Positions 8,433-15,023 are shown, numbered from the stretch's first letter. The stretch: 33,283 bases of DNA from Actinomadura opuntiae (GCF_030283205.1 NZ_JASNWF010000046.1:1-33283); one strand, 5' to 3'. Notes: a model not told the origin generated them from the sequence alone. Numbers and translations are program-made.

Positions 8433-9373
8433 AGCTCGCACGCCGCCAGCCGGTCACCGAACCCCGTCCGCGCGTCTCCGTCGCGGTATCCGGTCGGGTA
8501 CTCCAGCAGCAGATGGTCGCGCCGGTAGGCCAGCGCCCGCTCCAACTGGGTGGCCCCGAACCGCAGCAGCCACAGCGGACGCCCGCTGACCGCCCGATCC
8601 AGCGCGGGCGCCAGCGCCCGCACCTCGCCCGGCCCCACCGGCACCGGCCGCCCGAGCAGCCGCGCCAACGTCGGCACCTCGGCGATCACCAGGTCGGCGG
8701 CCGACAGCAGCGGCAGCACCTCCGCCGCCGGAAGCCGCGCGTCGATGTCGTGCGGGACGAGGTCGAACGCCACCAGGGTGCCGGCCGCGCGTGCCGTCCG
8801 CGCCGCCGCGTGCAGCGCCGCCCGCGACACCGGCGACAGCAGCGAGTACCCGTCCAGGAACAGTGCGTCCGCCCGGCGGATCCCGGCCGTGGCCGAGCGG
8901 ACCTCGGACTCGGTGAGCCGGCGGCCCGGCGCGTCCTGCTCCGCCACCAGCAGGCGCACGCCCGGCCCGCCGTCGGCCGGCCGGTCGCGGACCATCACCG
9001 TCACCCCGTTCGCCGTGCCCGGCTCGACCCGCAGCCGGTCCCGGGCGCCGATCCTGCGCAGCTCCCGCCGGATCACCGGGGTGAAGTCGTCGTCGCCCAC
9101 CTTCGCCAGCACGCTCACCCGGCGGAAATGGGCGACCGCGCACCGGGCCAGGTTCACCGCCGTCCCCGCGACCAGGGCCCGCGCCGGCGCGTAGCAGAGC
9201 CGGTCGGCGGTCAGCTCGCCGAAACGCACGTCGTCCAGCGCGGCCCGCACCTCGATCCGCACGTCGCCGATGACCACCAGGGAGAACCGGCGCCGGCCCG
9301 TCCCGTCGAGGCCGGGCCACCGCACGGGGGAGGGGACGGCCCCGCCGCCGCCCGCGCCCGCACCCGCGCCCAT
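8408..9373 (-). CDS. PfkB/ribokinase-family sugar or nucleoside kinase
   Basis: 321 residues. The N-terminal VVIGDVRIEV strand (33-42), an AGTAVNLA segment (69-76) where the family has its Gly-rich substrate loop, and AKVGDDDFTPVIRREL (90-105) are typical of PfkB kinases. The C-terminal anion-hole signature is T303-G-F-G-D307, keeping the catalytic Asp though the family usually reads DTxGAGD. The substrate cannot be told from sequence. The ATG at 9373 follows the NUDIX stop by 8 nt, so the two are one transcript. The first 28 residues are Gly/Ala-rich, and an internal start at the GTG of VVIGD is possible. The gene end overlaps the HIT-like gene on the other strand. Confidence 0.78.
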   Translation of the reverse strand: MGAGAGAGGGGAVPSPVRWPGLDGTGRRRFSLVVIGDVRIEVRAALDDVRFGELTADRLCYAPARALVAGTAVNLARCAVAHFRRVSVLAKVGDDDFTPVIRRELRRIGARDRLRVEPGTANGVTVMVRDRPADGGPGVRLLVAEQDAPGRRLTESEVRSATAGIRRADALFLDGYSLLSPVSRAALHAAARTARAAGTLVAFDLVPHDIDARLPAAEVLPLLSAADLVIAEVPTLARLLGRPVPVGPGEVRALAPALDRAVSGRPLWLLRFGATQLERALAYRRDHLLLEYPTGYRDGDARTGFGDRLAACELYWWLSSR

Positions 9374-9381
9374 CCGGCCGG

Positions 9382-9879
9382 TCAGCAGGGAAGCCGGAGG
9401 AACGCCCGCATCACCGGACGCAGGCTCGGGATCAGCTCGTAGGCGCACACCTCGTGCAGCGGCACCCACGCGCAGCCGTCCAGGTGGTCGCTCTCGTCCC
9501 GGTTGCCGACGTCCACGTCGAACGTCAGCGGACGGCAGCGGCGCGCCGCCGCCACCACCCGGATCAGCCCGCCGGGCGCGGCCGCGGACCGGTCGGCCAT
9601 GAACCACTGCCAGAGGTGGAACGGCGGGCCGGGATCGACCTTGAGGCCGACCTCCTCCCAGACCTCCCGGCGGATGTGGTCGTCGAGGTCCAGGTCGTCC
9701 TCGACCTCCAGCCGCCCGCCGGGGACCTCCCAGCGGCCGGGGTGGAACGGGTCGGACGCCGCCTTGCGCACCAGCAGCAGCCGGCCGGCCGCCATGATGA
9801 ACGCCTTCTGCGCGAACTGCAGGCGGACCGGGGACGAGGCGGTGAGGAAGCCGGCCGGACCGGTCTCTACTGAGGGCAT
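9382..9879 (-). CDS. NUDIX hydrolase family protein
   Basis: 165 residues. NUDIX enzymes cleave nucleoside diphosphates linked to another group. The box runs from G55 (GGRLE) to L79, ending in R71-E-V-W-E-E-V-G-L79, so the metal-binding REUxEExGU half is intact. The first half is two residues longer than the standard Gx5Ex7REUxEExGU spacing and is very acidic (EDDLDLDDH). RWEVPGG before the box and a WVPLHEV strand after it fit the fold. The ATG at 9879 has AGAGAGG about 10 nt upstream. It is the first gene of a two-gene unit with the PfkB-like kinase and faces away from the infC leader. Confidence 0.85.
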   Translation of the reverse strand: MPSVETGPAGFLTASSPVRLQFAQKAFIMAAGRLLLVRKAASDPFHPGRWEVPGGRLEVEDDLDLDDHIRREVWEEVGLKVDPGPPFHLWQWFMADRSAAAPGGLIRVVAAARRCRPLTFDVDVGNRDESDHLDGCAWVPLHEVCAYELIPSLRPVMRAFLRLPC

Positions 9880-10196
9880 CGCGTGAATACCTCTCTGGCA
9901 CCGGCCCCACCGGGCCGTCCTGGCATCACCGTAACAAGGCGTCCGCCCGCCGCCGAGGCACCTGCCGGGCCAGAAGACCGTCACTTTCACGCGCGAATCC
10001 ACGGCCGGACGGCGATCCGCGACCGGTACGCGTGCGACGGAGCGGGTCGCAAGCACGTTTGCGACCCTCGTGGCCGGACCTCGCCGGCCGGGCGGTGGCA
10101 GTCGGGAATGCGGCGCTCGACGGGCGGGTTGTACCGGTCGGCGTACTCGGAGGTTCGGGCGCGGATCCGTGCGGCGCGAGCGGGCTGAACAGGTGG
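9880..10196. other. Gene-free region between the NUDIX gene and the infC promoter
   Basis: No convincing coding sequence was seen here. The minus-strand half must carry the NUDIX promoter; a TACGGT hexamer lies on the minus strand near 9929-9934 but has no firm -35 partner. The main structure is a 9-bp perfect inverted repeat at 10044-10067, listed separately. Confidence 0.4.
10044..10067. repeat. Perfect 9-bp inverted repeat upstream of infC
   Basis: GGGTCGCAA (10044-10052) and TTGCGACCC (10059-10067) are exact reverse complements separated by GCACGT. It could be a dimeric-regulator operator or the hairpin of an unannotated short transcript. No T tract follows on the plus strand. Confidence 0.6.
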
Positions 10197-10470
10197 TAGT
10201 CTTAGTGGCCGACCGGCCCTGTGCGCGTGACCGAGAGGTTGTGCGCGCCGGGCGCTCAAGCGGAGGCCACCTCCCACCTGACCGGCCGCGAGGCCGGTGG
10301 GTATCGGTCCGGCGAACGGGCGGCGCGCTCGTTCCGCCGTCGTCCCCGGGCGGTTCCGCCGTACGGGGAGACCGAAGGTGGCCCCGCACGTGAGTCGTGC
10401 GGGGCTTTTCGCGTGAGAGCCTCGGGGTACGACCGGTCCCAGAACTTGAGAACGGCCCCAAGGAGGTCCC
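10197..10470 (+). promoter_or_regulatory. infC promoter candidate and 5' leader
   Basis: GG-TAGTCT at 10195-10202 fits an actinobacterial -10 element (TAnnnT), without a clear -35. A transcript from about 10208 would have roughly 260 nt of leader. It contains a hairpin ACCGGCC-GCGA-GGCCGGT (10281-10298) with a GNRA loop, then the terminator at 10381-10409. CGTACGGGG at 10360-10368 can pair with the terminator 5' arm CCCCGCACG (10382-10390) with one mismatch, so a competing antiterminator is possible. An in-frame TGA at 10447-10449 excludes a longer infC. Confidence 0.55.
10381..10409 (+). terminator. Intrinsic terminator in the infC leader (probable attenuator)
   Basis: GCCCCGCACG (10381-10390) and CGTGCGGGGC (10396-10405) form a perfect 10-bp stem with a TGAGT loop, followed directly by TTTT. 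It is one of the few hairpins in the window with a T tract, and it lies 62 nt before the infC start with no gene ending upstream on this strand. That favours attenuation of infC rather than ordinary termination. Confidence 0.7.
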
Positions 10471-11049
10471 ATCAGCGCCGAACCGCGTATCAACGACCGC
10501 ATTCGCGTGCCCGAGGTCCGGCTCGTCGGCCCGAACGGCGAACAGGTGGGCATCGTGCCCATCGCCAAGGCCCTTGAACTCGCGCGTGAGTCGGACCTCG
10601 ACCTGGTCGAGGTGGCGCCCACCGCGCGCCCGCCCGTCGCCAAGCTCATGGACTACGGCAAGTTCAAGTACGAGTCCGCGATGAAGGCGCGTGAGGCGCG
10701 GAAGAACCAGGCGCACACGATCATCAAGGAGATCAAGCTCCGCCCGAAGATCGACCCGCACGACTACGAGACCAAGAAGGGTCACGTGGTGCGGTTCCTG
10801 AAGGCGGGGGACAAGGTGAAGGTCACGATCATGTTCCGTGGTCGTGAGCAGTCCCGTCCCGAGCTCGGTTTCCGGCTGCTGCAGCGGCTGGCCGACGACG
10901 TCGAGGACCTCGGCTTCGTCGAGTCGCGGCCCAAGCAGGACGGCCGCAACATGATCATGGTGCTCGGTCCGCACAAGAAGAAGGCGGAGGCCAAGGCCGA
11001 GCAGCGCGCGGCGAGCCGCGAGCAGGACGCCGCCGCCGGCCCGGCCTGA
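10471..11049 (+). CDS. infC: Translation initiation factor IF-3, non-canonical ATC start
   Basis: 192 residues from the ATC at 10471. IF-3 binds the 30S subunit, prevents early 50S joining and checks the start codon-anticodon pair. The conserved N-terminus reads (M)SAEPRINDRIRVPEVRLVG, then the linker with ARKNQAHTIIKEIKLRPKID and the C-domain with HDYETKKGHVVRFLKAGDKVKV, IMFRGREQ and a lysine-rich tail. AAGGAGG at 10460-10466 is 4 nt before the ATC. The only standard start nearby, the GTG at 10507, has no ribosome site and would remove the conserved SAEPRINDRIR residues. IF-3 genes are known for rare start codons that let IF-3 repress its own translation. The leader also has an attenuator-like hairpin. 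Confidence 0.95.
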   Translation: MSAEPRINDRIRVPEVRLVGPNGEQVGIVPIAKALELARESDLDLVEVAPTARPPVAKLMDYGKFKYESAMKAREARKNQAHTIIKEIKLRPKIDPHDYETKKGHVVRFLKAGDKVKVTIMFRGREQSRPELGFRLLQRLADDVEDLGFVESRPKQDGRNMIMVLGPHKKKAEAKAEQRAASREQDAAAGPA

Positions 11050-11415
11050 CCGACCGCCCGACCGCGCGAGCGCGAAGGCGGCCACGGCGCCCGGTCGCGG
11101 ACACCCGGCCGCGGCGCCCGGCACGGTGCCGCCCGCCGCGGAGCGGAGCGCACCGGGCGCGGTACCCGCCGCTCGGCGGTGGTGCCGGACCGGCCCCGAC
11201 GCCGGTCCGGCCGCAACGCCCGCGGCCCGCAAGGGCCGCCGGGCCCCCGCTCCGGCGGCGGGTCCGCCGGCGGCCTCGCGGCTTTCGCGAGGACGCCACG
11301 CACGTACATTGAAGCCTGACCCGGCGCGCCGCACGCGTCCGTGTGCGACGCGCCGATCAGGTGCGCCCCCGTGCCGCCGCACGGGGGCCCGGCAACGAGG
11401 GAGACGACGGCGACC
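11050..11415 (+). promoter_or_regulatory. Structured infC-rpmI intergenic region with possible rpmI promoter
   Basis: No gene is seen in these 366 nt, long for an infC-rpmI gap. Hairpins in order: CCGGACCGGC/GCCGGTCCGG (11185-11210), GCGGCCC-GCAA-GGGCCGC with a GNRA loop (11222-11239), CCTCGCG/CGCGAGG (11274-11292), and GCCCCCGTGC/GCACGGGGGC (11365-11388), which ends 27 nt before rpmI. A TACATT hexamer at 11305-11310 with CTTTCG 17 bp upstream (11282-11287) could be an rpmI promoter. L20 represses its own operon through leader RNA in E. coli and Bacillus; a similar role here is inference. Confidence 0.45.
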
Positions 11416-11610
11416 ATGCCGAAGACGAAGACCCACAGCGGTGCCAAGAAGCGCTTCAAGCTGACCGGCTCCGGCAAGGTGATGCGCCGCCGCGCCAACA
11501 AGAACCACCTGCTCGAGCACAAGCCCACCAAGCGGACGCGCCGCCTGTCCGGCCCGGCCGTGGTGGCCGACGCCGACGCCAAGAACATCAAGAAGCTGCT
11601 GCGCAAGTAG
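11416..11610 (+). CDS. rpmI: 50S ribosomal protein L35
   Basis: 64 residues, the usual L35 length, beginning MPKTKTHSGAKKRFKLTGSG and ending KNIKKLLRK, strongly basic throughout. L35 is a small 50S component. The ATG at 11416 is preferred over the upstream in-frame start at 11341 because it gives the conserved N-terminus and has GAGGGAG at 11397-11403. rplT follows after 69 nt. Confidence 0.97.
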   Translation: MPKTKTHSGAKKRFKLTGSGKVMRRRANKNHLLEHKPTKRTRRLSGPAVVADADAKNIKKLLRK

Positions 11611-11679
11611 CACCGACCGGCAACAACGACGACCGGCCGGCGCCAGGACGGCTCCGGCCCCCACGAAGGAGTTCAGCAC

Positions 11680-12048
11680 GTGGCACGCGTGAAGCGGGCG
11701 GTCAACGCCGCCAAGAAGCGTCGGGTCGTTCTGGAGCGGTCGAGCGGCTACCGCGGCCAGCGTTCGCGGCTGTACCGCAAGGCCAAGGAGCAGCAGCTCC
11801 ACTCGATGACCTACGCGTTCCGGGACCGCAAGGACCGCAAGGGCCAGTTCCGCCGCCTCTGGATCCAGCGGATCAACGCTGCGGCCCGCGCCAACGGCAT
11901 CACCTACAACCGGTTCATCCAGGGCCTGAAGGCCGCCGAGATCGAGGTCGACCGGCGCATGCTGGCCGAGCTCGCCGTGAACGACGCCCCCGCGTTCGCC
12001 GCCCTGGTCAAGGTGGCCAAGGACGCGCTCCCGGCGGAGGCCGCCTGA
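11680..12048 (+). CDS. rplT: 50S ribosomal protein L20
   Basis: 122 residues. It starts MARVKRAVNAAKKRRVVLE and keeps YRGQRSRLYRKAKEQ and RDRKDRKGQFRRLWIQRINAAAR. L20 is an early assembly protein that binds 23S rRNA and in several bacteria represses its own mRNA. The start is a GTG with GAAGGAG at 11665-11671, 8 nt upstream. It forms the infC-rpmI-rplT order common in bacteria, with a TrmH-type methyltransferase gene 34 nt downstream and no terminator hairpin between them. Confidence 0.97.
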   Translation: MARVKRAVNAAKKRRVVLERSSGYRGQRSRLYRKAKEQQLHSMTYAFRDRKDRKGQFRRLWIQRINAAARANGITYNRFIQGLKAAEIEVDRRMLAELAVNDAPAFAALVKVAKDALPAEAA

Positions 12049-12082
12049 GCCGGGCGACCTGGCGACGGGCGGGTACGGCGAC

Positions 12083-12898
12083 ATGGCGGGCCGCGAGCTG
12101 ACCTCTATCCGATCACCGCGGGTGAAGGCCGCTCGGCGGCTCGCCAAACGCGCCTTCCGGCGCCGTGAGGGGCGGTTCCTCGCCGAGGGGCCGCAGGCGG
12201 TGCGGGAGGCGCTGGAGATCCCCGGCGGGCTGGCCGAGCTGTTCACCACGGCCGAGGCCGAGAGCCGCCATCCCGAGCTGGTGGGCGCCGCCGAGCGCGC
12301 CGGGGTGCCGGTGCTGCGGGTCAGCGGCGAGATCATGGCGGAGCTGGCGCAGACCGTCACGCCGCAGGGCCTGCTGGCGGTCTGCGGGTTCGTGGACGTC
12401 CCGCTGGCCGGCGCGCTGGAGGCCGGCCCCCGGCTGGTGACGGTCCTCGCGCACGTCCGCGACCCCGGCAACGCCGGGACGGTCCTGCGCACCGCCGACG
12501 CTGCGGGATCGGAGACGGTCGTGTTCACCGACGCGTCCGTCGACCCCTACAACGGCAAGTGCGTGCGCGCCTCGGCGGGCAGCCTGTTCCACCTGCCGGT
12601 CGTGGTCGGCCCGCGCTTCGACACGCTGATCCCCGAGCTGAAGCGGGCGGGGCTCACGGTGCTGGCCGCCGACGGCGCGGGCGACCGCACCCTGGACGAC
12701 GCCATCGACCAGGGGGTGCTGGCGCGGCCCACCGCCTGGGTGTTCGGCAACGAGGCGTGGGGGCTGCCCGAGGAGATCCTCCGGCACGTGGACGAGGTGG
12801 TCCGGGTGCCGATCTACGGCCGGGCCGAGAGCCTGAACCTGGCGACGGCCGCGGCCGTATGCCTGTATGCCTCGGCGCGGGCGCAGCGCCGGGACTGA
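12083..12898 (+). CDS. TrmH/SpoU-family RNA 2'-O-ribose methyltransferase
   Basis: 271 residues. The N-terminal part (about 1-100) with TSIRSPRVKAARRLAKRAFR is the substrate-binding domain seen in 23S rRNA members. The C-terminal SPOUT domain carries the three motifs: NAGTVLRTADAAG (about 132-144), FGNEAWGLPEEI (about 221-232) and VPIYGRAESLNLATAAAVCLY (about 243-263), which form the knotted AdoMet site. The exact target nucleotide is not deducible. Genes of this family often follow rplT in actinobacteria. The ATG at 12083 has only a weak GGCGGG upstream, so expression may depend on read-through from rplT. Confidence 0.9.
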   Translation: MAGRELTSIRSPRVKAARRLAKRAFRRREGRFLAEGPQAVREALEIPGGLAELFTTAEAESRHPELVGAAERAGVPVLRVSGEIMAELAQTVTPQGLLAVCGFVDVPLAGALEAGPRLVTVLAHVRDPGNAGTVLRTADAAGSETVVFTDASVDPYNGKCVRASAGSLFHLPVVVGPRFDTLIPELKRAGLTVLAADGAGDRTLDDAIDQGVLARPTAWVFGNEAWGLPEEILRHVDEVVRVPIYGRAESLNLATAAAVCLYASARAQRRD

Positions 12899-12973
12899 CC
12901 CCGCGCACCGACCTCGCGGGGGCACGTACGAGAGGCCGCGGCGGTTCGATGCGTTCCGTGGCCGGTTGGCCGC

Positions 12974-12997
12974 AAGCGGTCGCCTTCGCGACCGTTT
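12974..12997 (+). terminator. Hairpin downstream of the TrmH-type gene
   Basis: AAGCGGTCGC (12974-12983) pairs with GCGACCGTTT (12988-12997) with one G-U pair and a CTTC loop, about 75 nt after the stop. There is only a short run of T at its end, so it is a moderate terminator candidate. Confidence 0.45.
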
Positions 12998-13136
12998 CGG
13001 GGCTTGTGAGCTGCGAAGATGGTCTTCCCGTGGACGGAGGGGCAGGGGGCCCGCCGGCACGGGGGACTCATTCCCAGGTAGGAGCGGGATACCGGTCCGG
13101 CGGTGGATCTCATCCCTCCGGTCCGCTGCCTACGGT

Positions 13137-13160
13137 GTTGACCAGGGGCGTTGACCAGGG
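13137..13160. repeat. Direct repeat GTTGACCAGGG upstream of the STAS gene
   Basis: GTTGACCAGGG occurs at 13137-13147 and 13150-13160, 13 bp apart start to start, 36 bp before the STAS start. Each copy contains a TTGACC that resembles a -35 box, but no -10 fits at 16-18 bp. It may be a regulator site or a small duplication. Confidence 0.5.
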
Positions 13161-13195
13161 CGGCGACGGTGCCGCGCAGAGTGGGGGCGAACGTG

Positions 13196-13744
13196 ATGAC
13201 CGAGGAGACCAGGCCGGCGAGGCGGCCGGGCCGGCGGGCACCAGAGGTCCGGTGCCGGACGGGCGCCGCGCAGGCCGCGCCCCGCGGCTCCGCGGCGCCG
13301 GCCGCGCCCGCCGGGGCCCTCCCCGACGCCGGCCCCCAGGGCGCGGCGCCGCCCGACGCGACCGGCGCGTGGACACCGGCCCGCGTGGCCGACCTGGTGA
13401 TCGAGGTCGCCGAGCCGCGGCCCGGCACCGCCGTCGTCACGGTGACCGGCGAGATCGACCTGCACACCGCGGACGCGCTGCGCACCGGGCTGGTCAAGGC
13501 GCACGCCGCGGGGGCGCGGCGGCTGGTGCTCGACTTCGCCGCGGTCCCGTTCTGCGACGCGGCCGGCCTCGGCGCGCTCGTCGGCGCGCACAACGAGATC
13601 TCCGGCTCCGGCGGCGAGATCGTGCTGGCCGGGGTGCGGCCGGCCCAGCTGCGGCTGCTGCGCATCACCGGGCTGCACCGGCTGTTCGTGCTGCACTCCG
13701 ACGTCGCGGGCGCGCTCGCCGGCTCGCCGACCGGCTCCCGCTGA
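13196..13744 (+). CDS. STAS-domain protein (anti-sigma factor antagonist-like)
   Basis: 182 residues. A disordered Arg/Ala/Pro/Gly-rich N-terminus (about 1-60) precedes a STAS domain (about 65-175) with VVTVTGEIDLHTADALR, RLVLDFAAVPFCDAAGLGALVGA and a GLHRLFVLHSD end. STAS antagonists bind anti-sigma kinases and are switched off by phosphorylation of the serine after the conserved D-S/A dipeptide. Here the loop is D121-A122-A123-G124, so the phospho-acceptor position is alanine. The ATG at 13196 follows a G-rich stretch at 13183-13187; the adjacent GTG at 13193 is an alternative. No anti-sigma kinase gene adjoins it; a PAS histidine kinase follows. The 297 nt before it hold a hairpin and the GTTGACC repeat. 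Confidence 0.85.
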   Translation: MTEETRPARRPGRRAPEVRCRTGAAQAAPRGSAAPAAPAGALPDAGPQGAAPPDATGAWTPARVADLVIEVAEPRPGTAVVTVTGEIDLHTADALRTGLVKAHAAGARRLVLDFAAVPFCDAAGLGALVGAHNEISGSGGEIVLAGVRPAQLRLLRITGLHRLFVLHSDVAGALAGSPTGSR

Positions 13745-13747
13745 CGC

Positions 13748-13777
13748 CGCTCCGGCCGGCCGCGCCCGGCCGGAGCG
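13748..13777 (+). terminator. Terminator-like hairpin after the STAS gene
   Basis: A perfect 12-bp stem, CGCTCCGGCCGG (13748-13759) with CCGGCCGGAGCG (13766-13777), starts 4 nt after the stop. A second smaller stem GGCCCC/GGGGCC follows at 13789-13804. No long T tract is present. Confidence 0.55.
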
Positions 13778-13921
13778 TCTGCGGGCACGGCCCCGCCCGG
13801 GGCCTTCCCGGCGGCTACAAATGCCTTGCCGCGAGGCGTTCTCCGGGTCCCGCAAGGGCCCCGACTGCGGATAGAGTCTCTTCTCGACAGGCCGCGCTCT
13901 ACCGGTGTTCTGGAGGCCGCT

Positions 13922-15013
13922 GTGGGCGGAGAGGAACCCCCCGGCGTGGCCGCGCGCGCTCACTCCGGGCCGGGGCAGGCCGACGACCTGCCCGACGGGC
14001 TGCTGGTCGCCGACCGCGACGCCCGCGTCGTGGTGTTCAACGCCGCCGCCGCGCGGATGACCGGGATCGCCGCCGCGGCCGCACTGGGCCGCGACTTCCG
14101 CGACGTCCTGCCGCTGCACGACGCCGAGGGCCGCGACTGGTGGAAGTGCCTGGCCCCCTACGAGGGCCTCGCCACCCGCACCCGGCACCCCGAGCGCTCG
14201 CTGTTCCTGCCCGGCGGCACCGAGCTGCTGGTCACCGCCGGGTACCGGCGCGGCGAGGGCGGCCGGGTCGAGCGCTTCACCGTCTGCCTGCGCGACGCCC
14301 AGCGCCGCGCCCGCCAGGAGCGCGACCGCGCCGACCTGGTCTCCACCGTCGCGCACGAGCTGCGCTCTCCGCTGACCAGCGTCAAGGGCTTCACCGCGAC
14401 GCTGCTGGCCAAGTGGCACCGCTTCAACGACGACCAGAAGCGGGTCATGCTCGAGACGGTCAACGCCGACGCCGACCGGGTCACCCGGCTGATCACCGAG
14501 CTGCTGGACGTGTCCCGGATCGAGGCGGGCCGGCTGGAGATGCGCCGCCAGGTCGTCGACCTGCCGGACGAGGTCCGCAAGGTGATCGCGGGCCGGGTCG
14601 CGGCCGGCGACGCCGAGGACCGGTTCCGCTTCGAGGTCCGCGGCGAGCTGCCCGAAATGTGGCTGGACCCCGACAAGGTCGACCAGATCCTCGGCAACCT
14701 GGTGGAGAACGCGGTGCGGCACGGCGCCGGCACCGTCACGATCGTGGTGGAGCCGGACGCGCACAAGGAGGGGGCGGCCGTGTCGGTCCGCGACGAGGGC
14801 GAGGGCATACCGCCCGAGGCCGTCCAGCGGGTCTTCCGGCAGTTCTGGCGCGGCCCGGGCGGCAACCGGCGCGGCGGCACCGGGCTCGGCCTGTACATCG
14901 TGAAGGGCCTGGTCGAGGCGCACGGCGGGACGATCACCGTGCGGCGCGCGCCCGGCGGCGGCGCCGAGTTCCGATTTACCGTGCCCGCCGGGGCCCCCGA
15001 CCACGCGAGCTGA
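13922..15013 (+). CDS. Soluble PAS-domain histidine kinase
   Basis: 363 residues. A PAS domain (about 21-130) with DGLLVADRDARVVVFNAAA is followed by a HisKA H-box with H145 (VAHELRSPLTSVKGF) and an HATPase domain: N-box N263 (NLVENAVRHG), G1 DEGEGIP, F-box FRQFWRG and G2 GGTGLGLYIVKG. All catalytic boxes look intact. No membrane segment is visible, so sensing is cytoplasmic through PAS. The GTG at 13922 is chosen because TGGAGG at 13911-13916 is 5 nt upstream. No response regulator gene adjoins it, so the partner is unknown; the STAS protein upstream is the only signalling neighbour. Confidence 0.88.
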   Translation: MGGEEPPGVAARAHSGPGQADDLPDGLLVADRDARVVVFNAAAARMTGIAAAAALGRDFRDVLPLHDAEGRDWWKCLAPYEGLATRTRHPERSLFLPGGTELLVTAGYRRGEGGRVERFTVCLRDAQRRARQERDRADLVSTVAHELRSPLTSVKGFTATLLAKWHRFNDDQKRVMLETVNADADRVTRLITELLDVSRIEAGRLEMRRQVVDLPDEVRKVIAGRVAAGDAEDRFRFEVRGELPEMWLDPDKVDQILGNLVENAVRHGAGTVTIVVEPDAHKEGAAVSVRDEGEGIPPEAVQRVFRQFWRGPGGNRRGGTGLGLYIVKGLVEAHGGTITVRRAPGGGAEFRFTVPAGAPDHAS

Positions 15014-15023
15014 GCCCGTCCGG

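Noticed and set aside
10507..11049. GTG start for infC
   Set aside because: No ribosome site precedes it and it removes 12 conserved IF-3 residues; the ATC at 10471 has AAGGAGG and fits the family.
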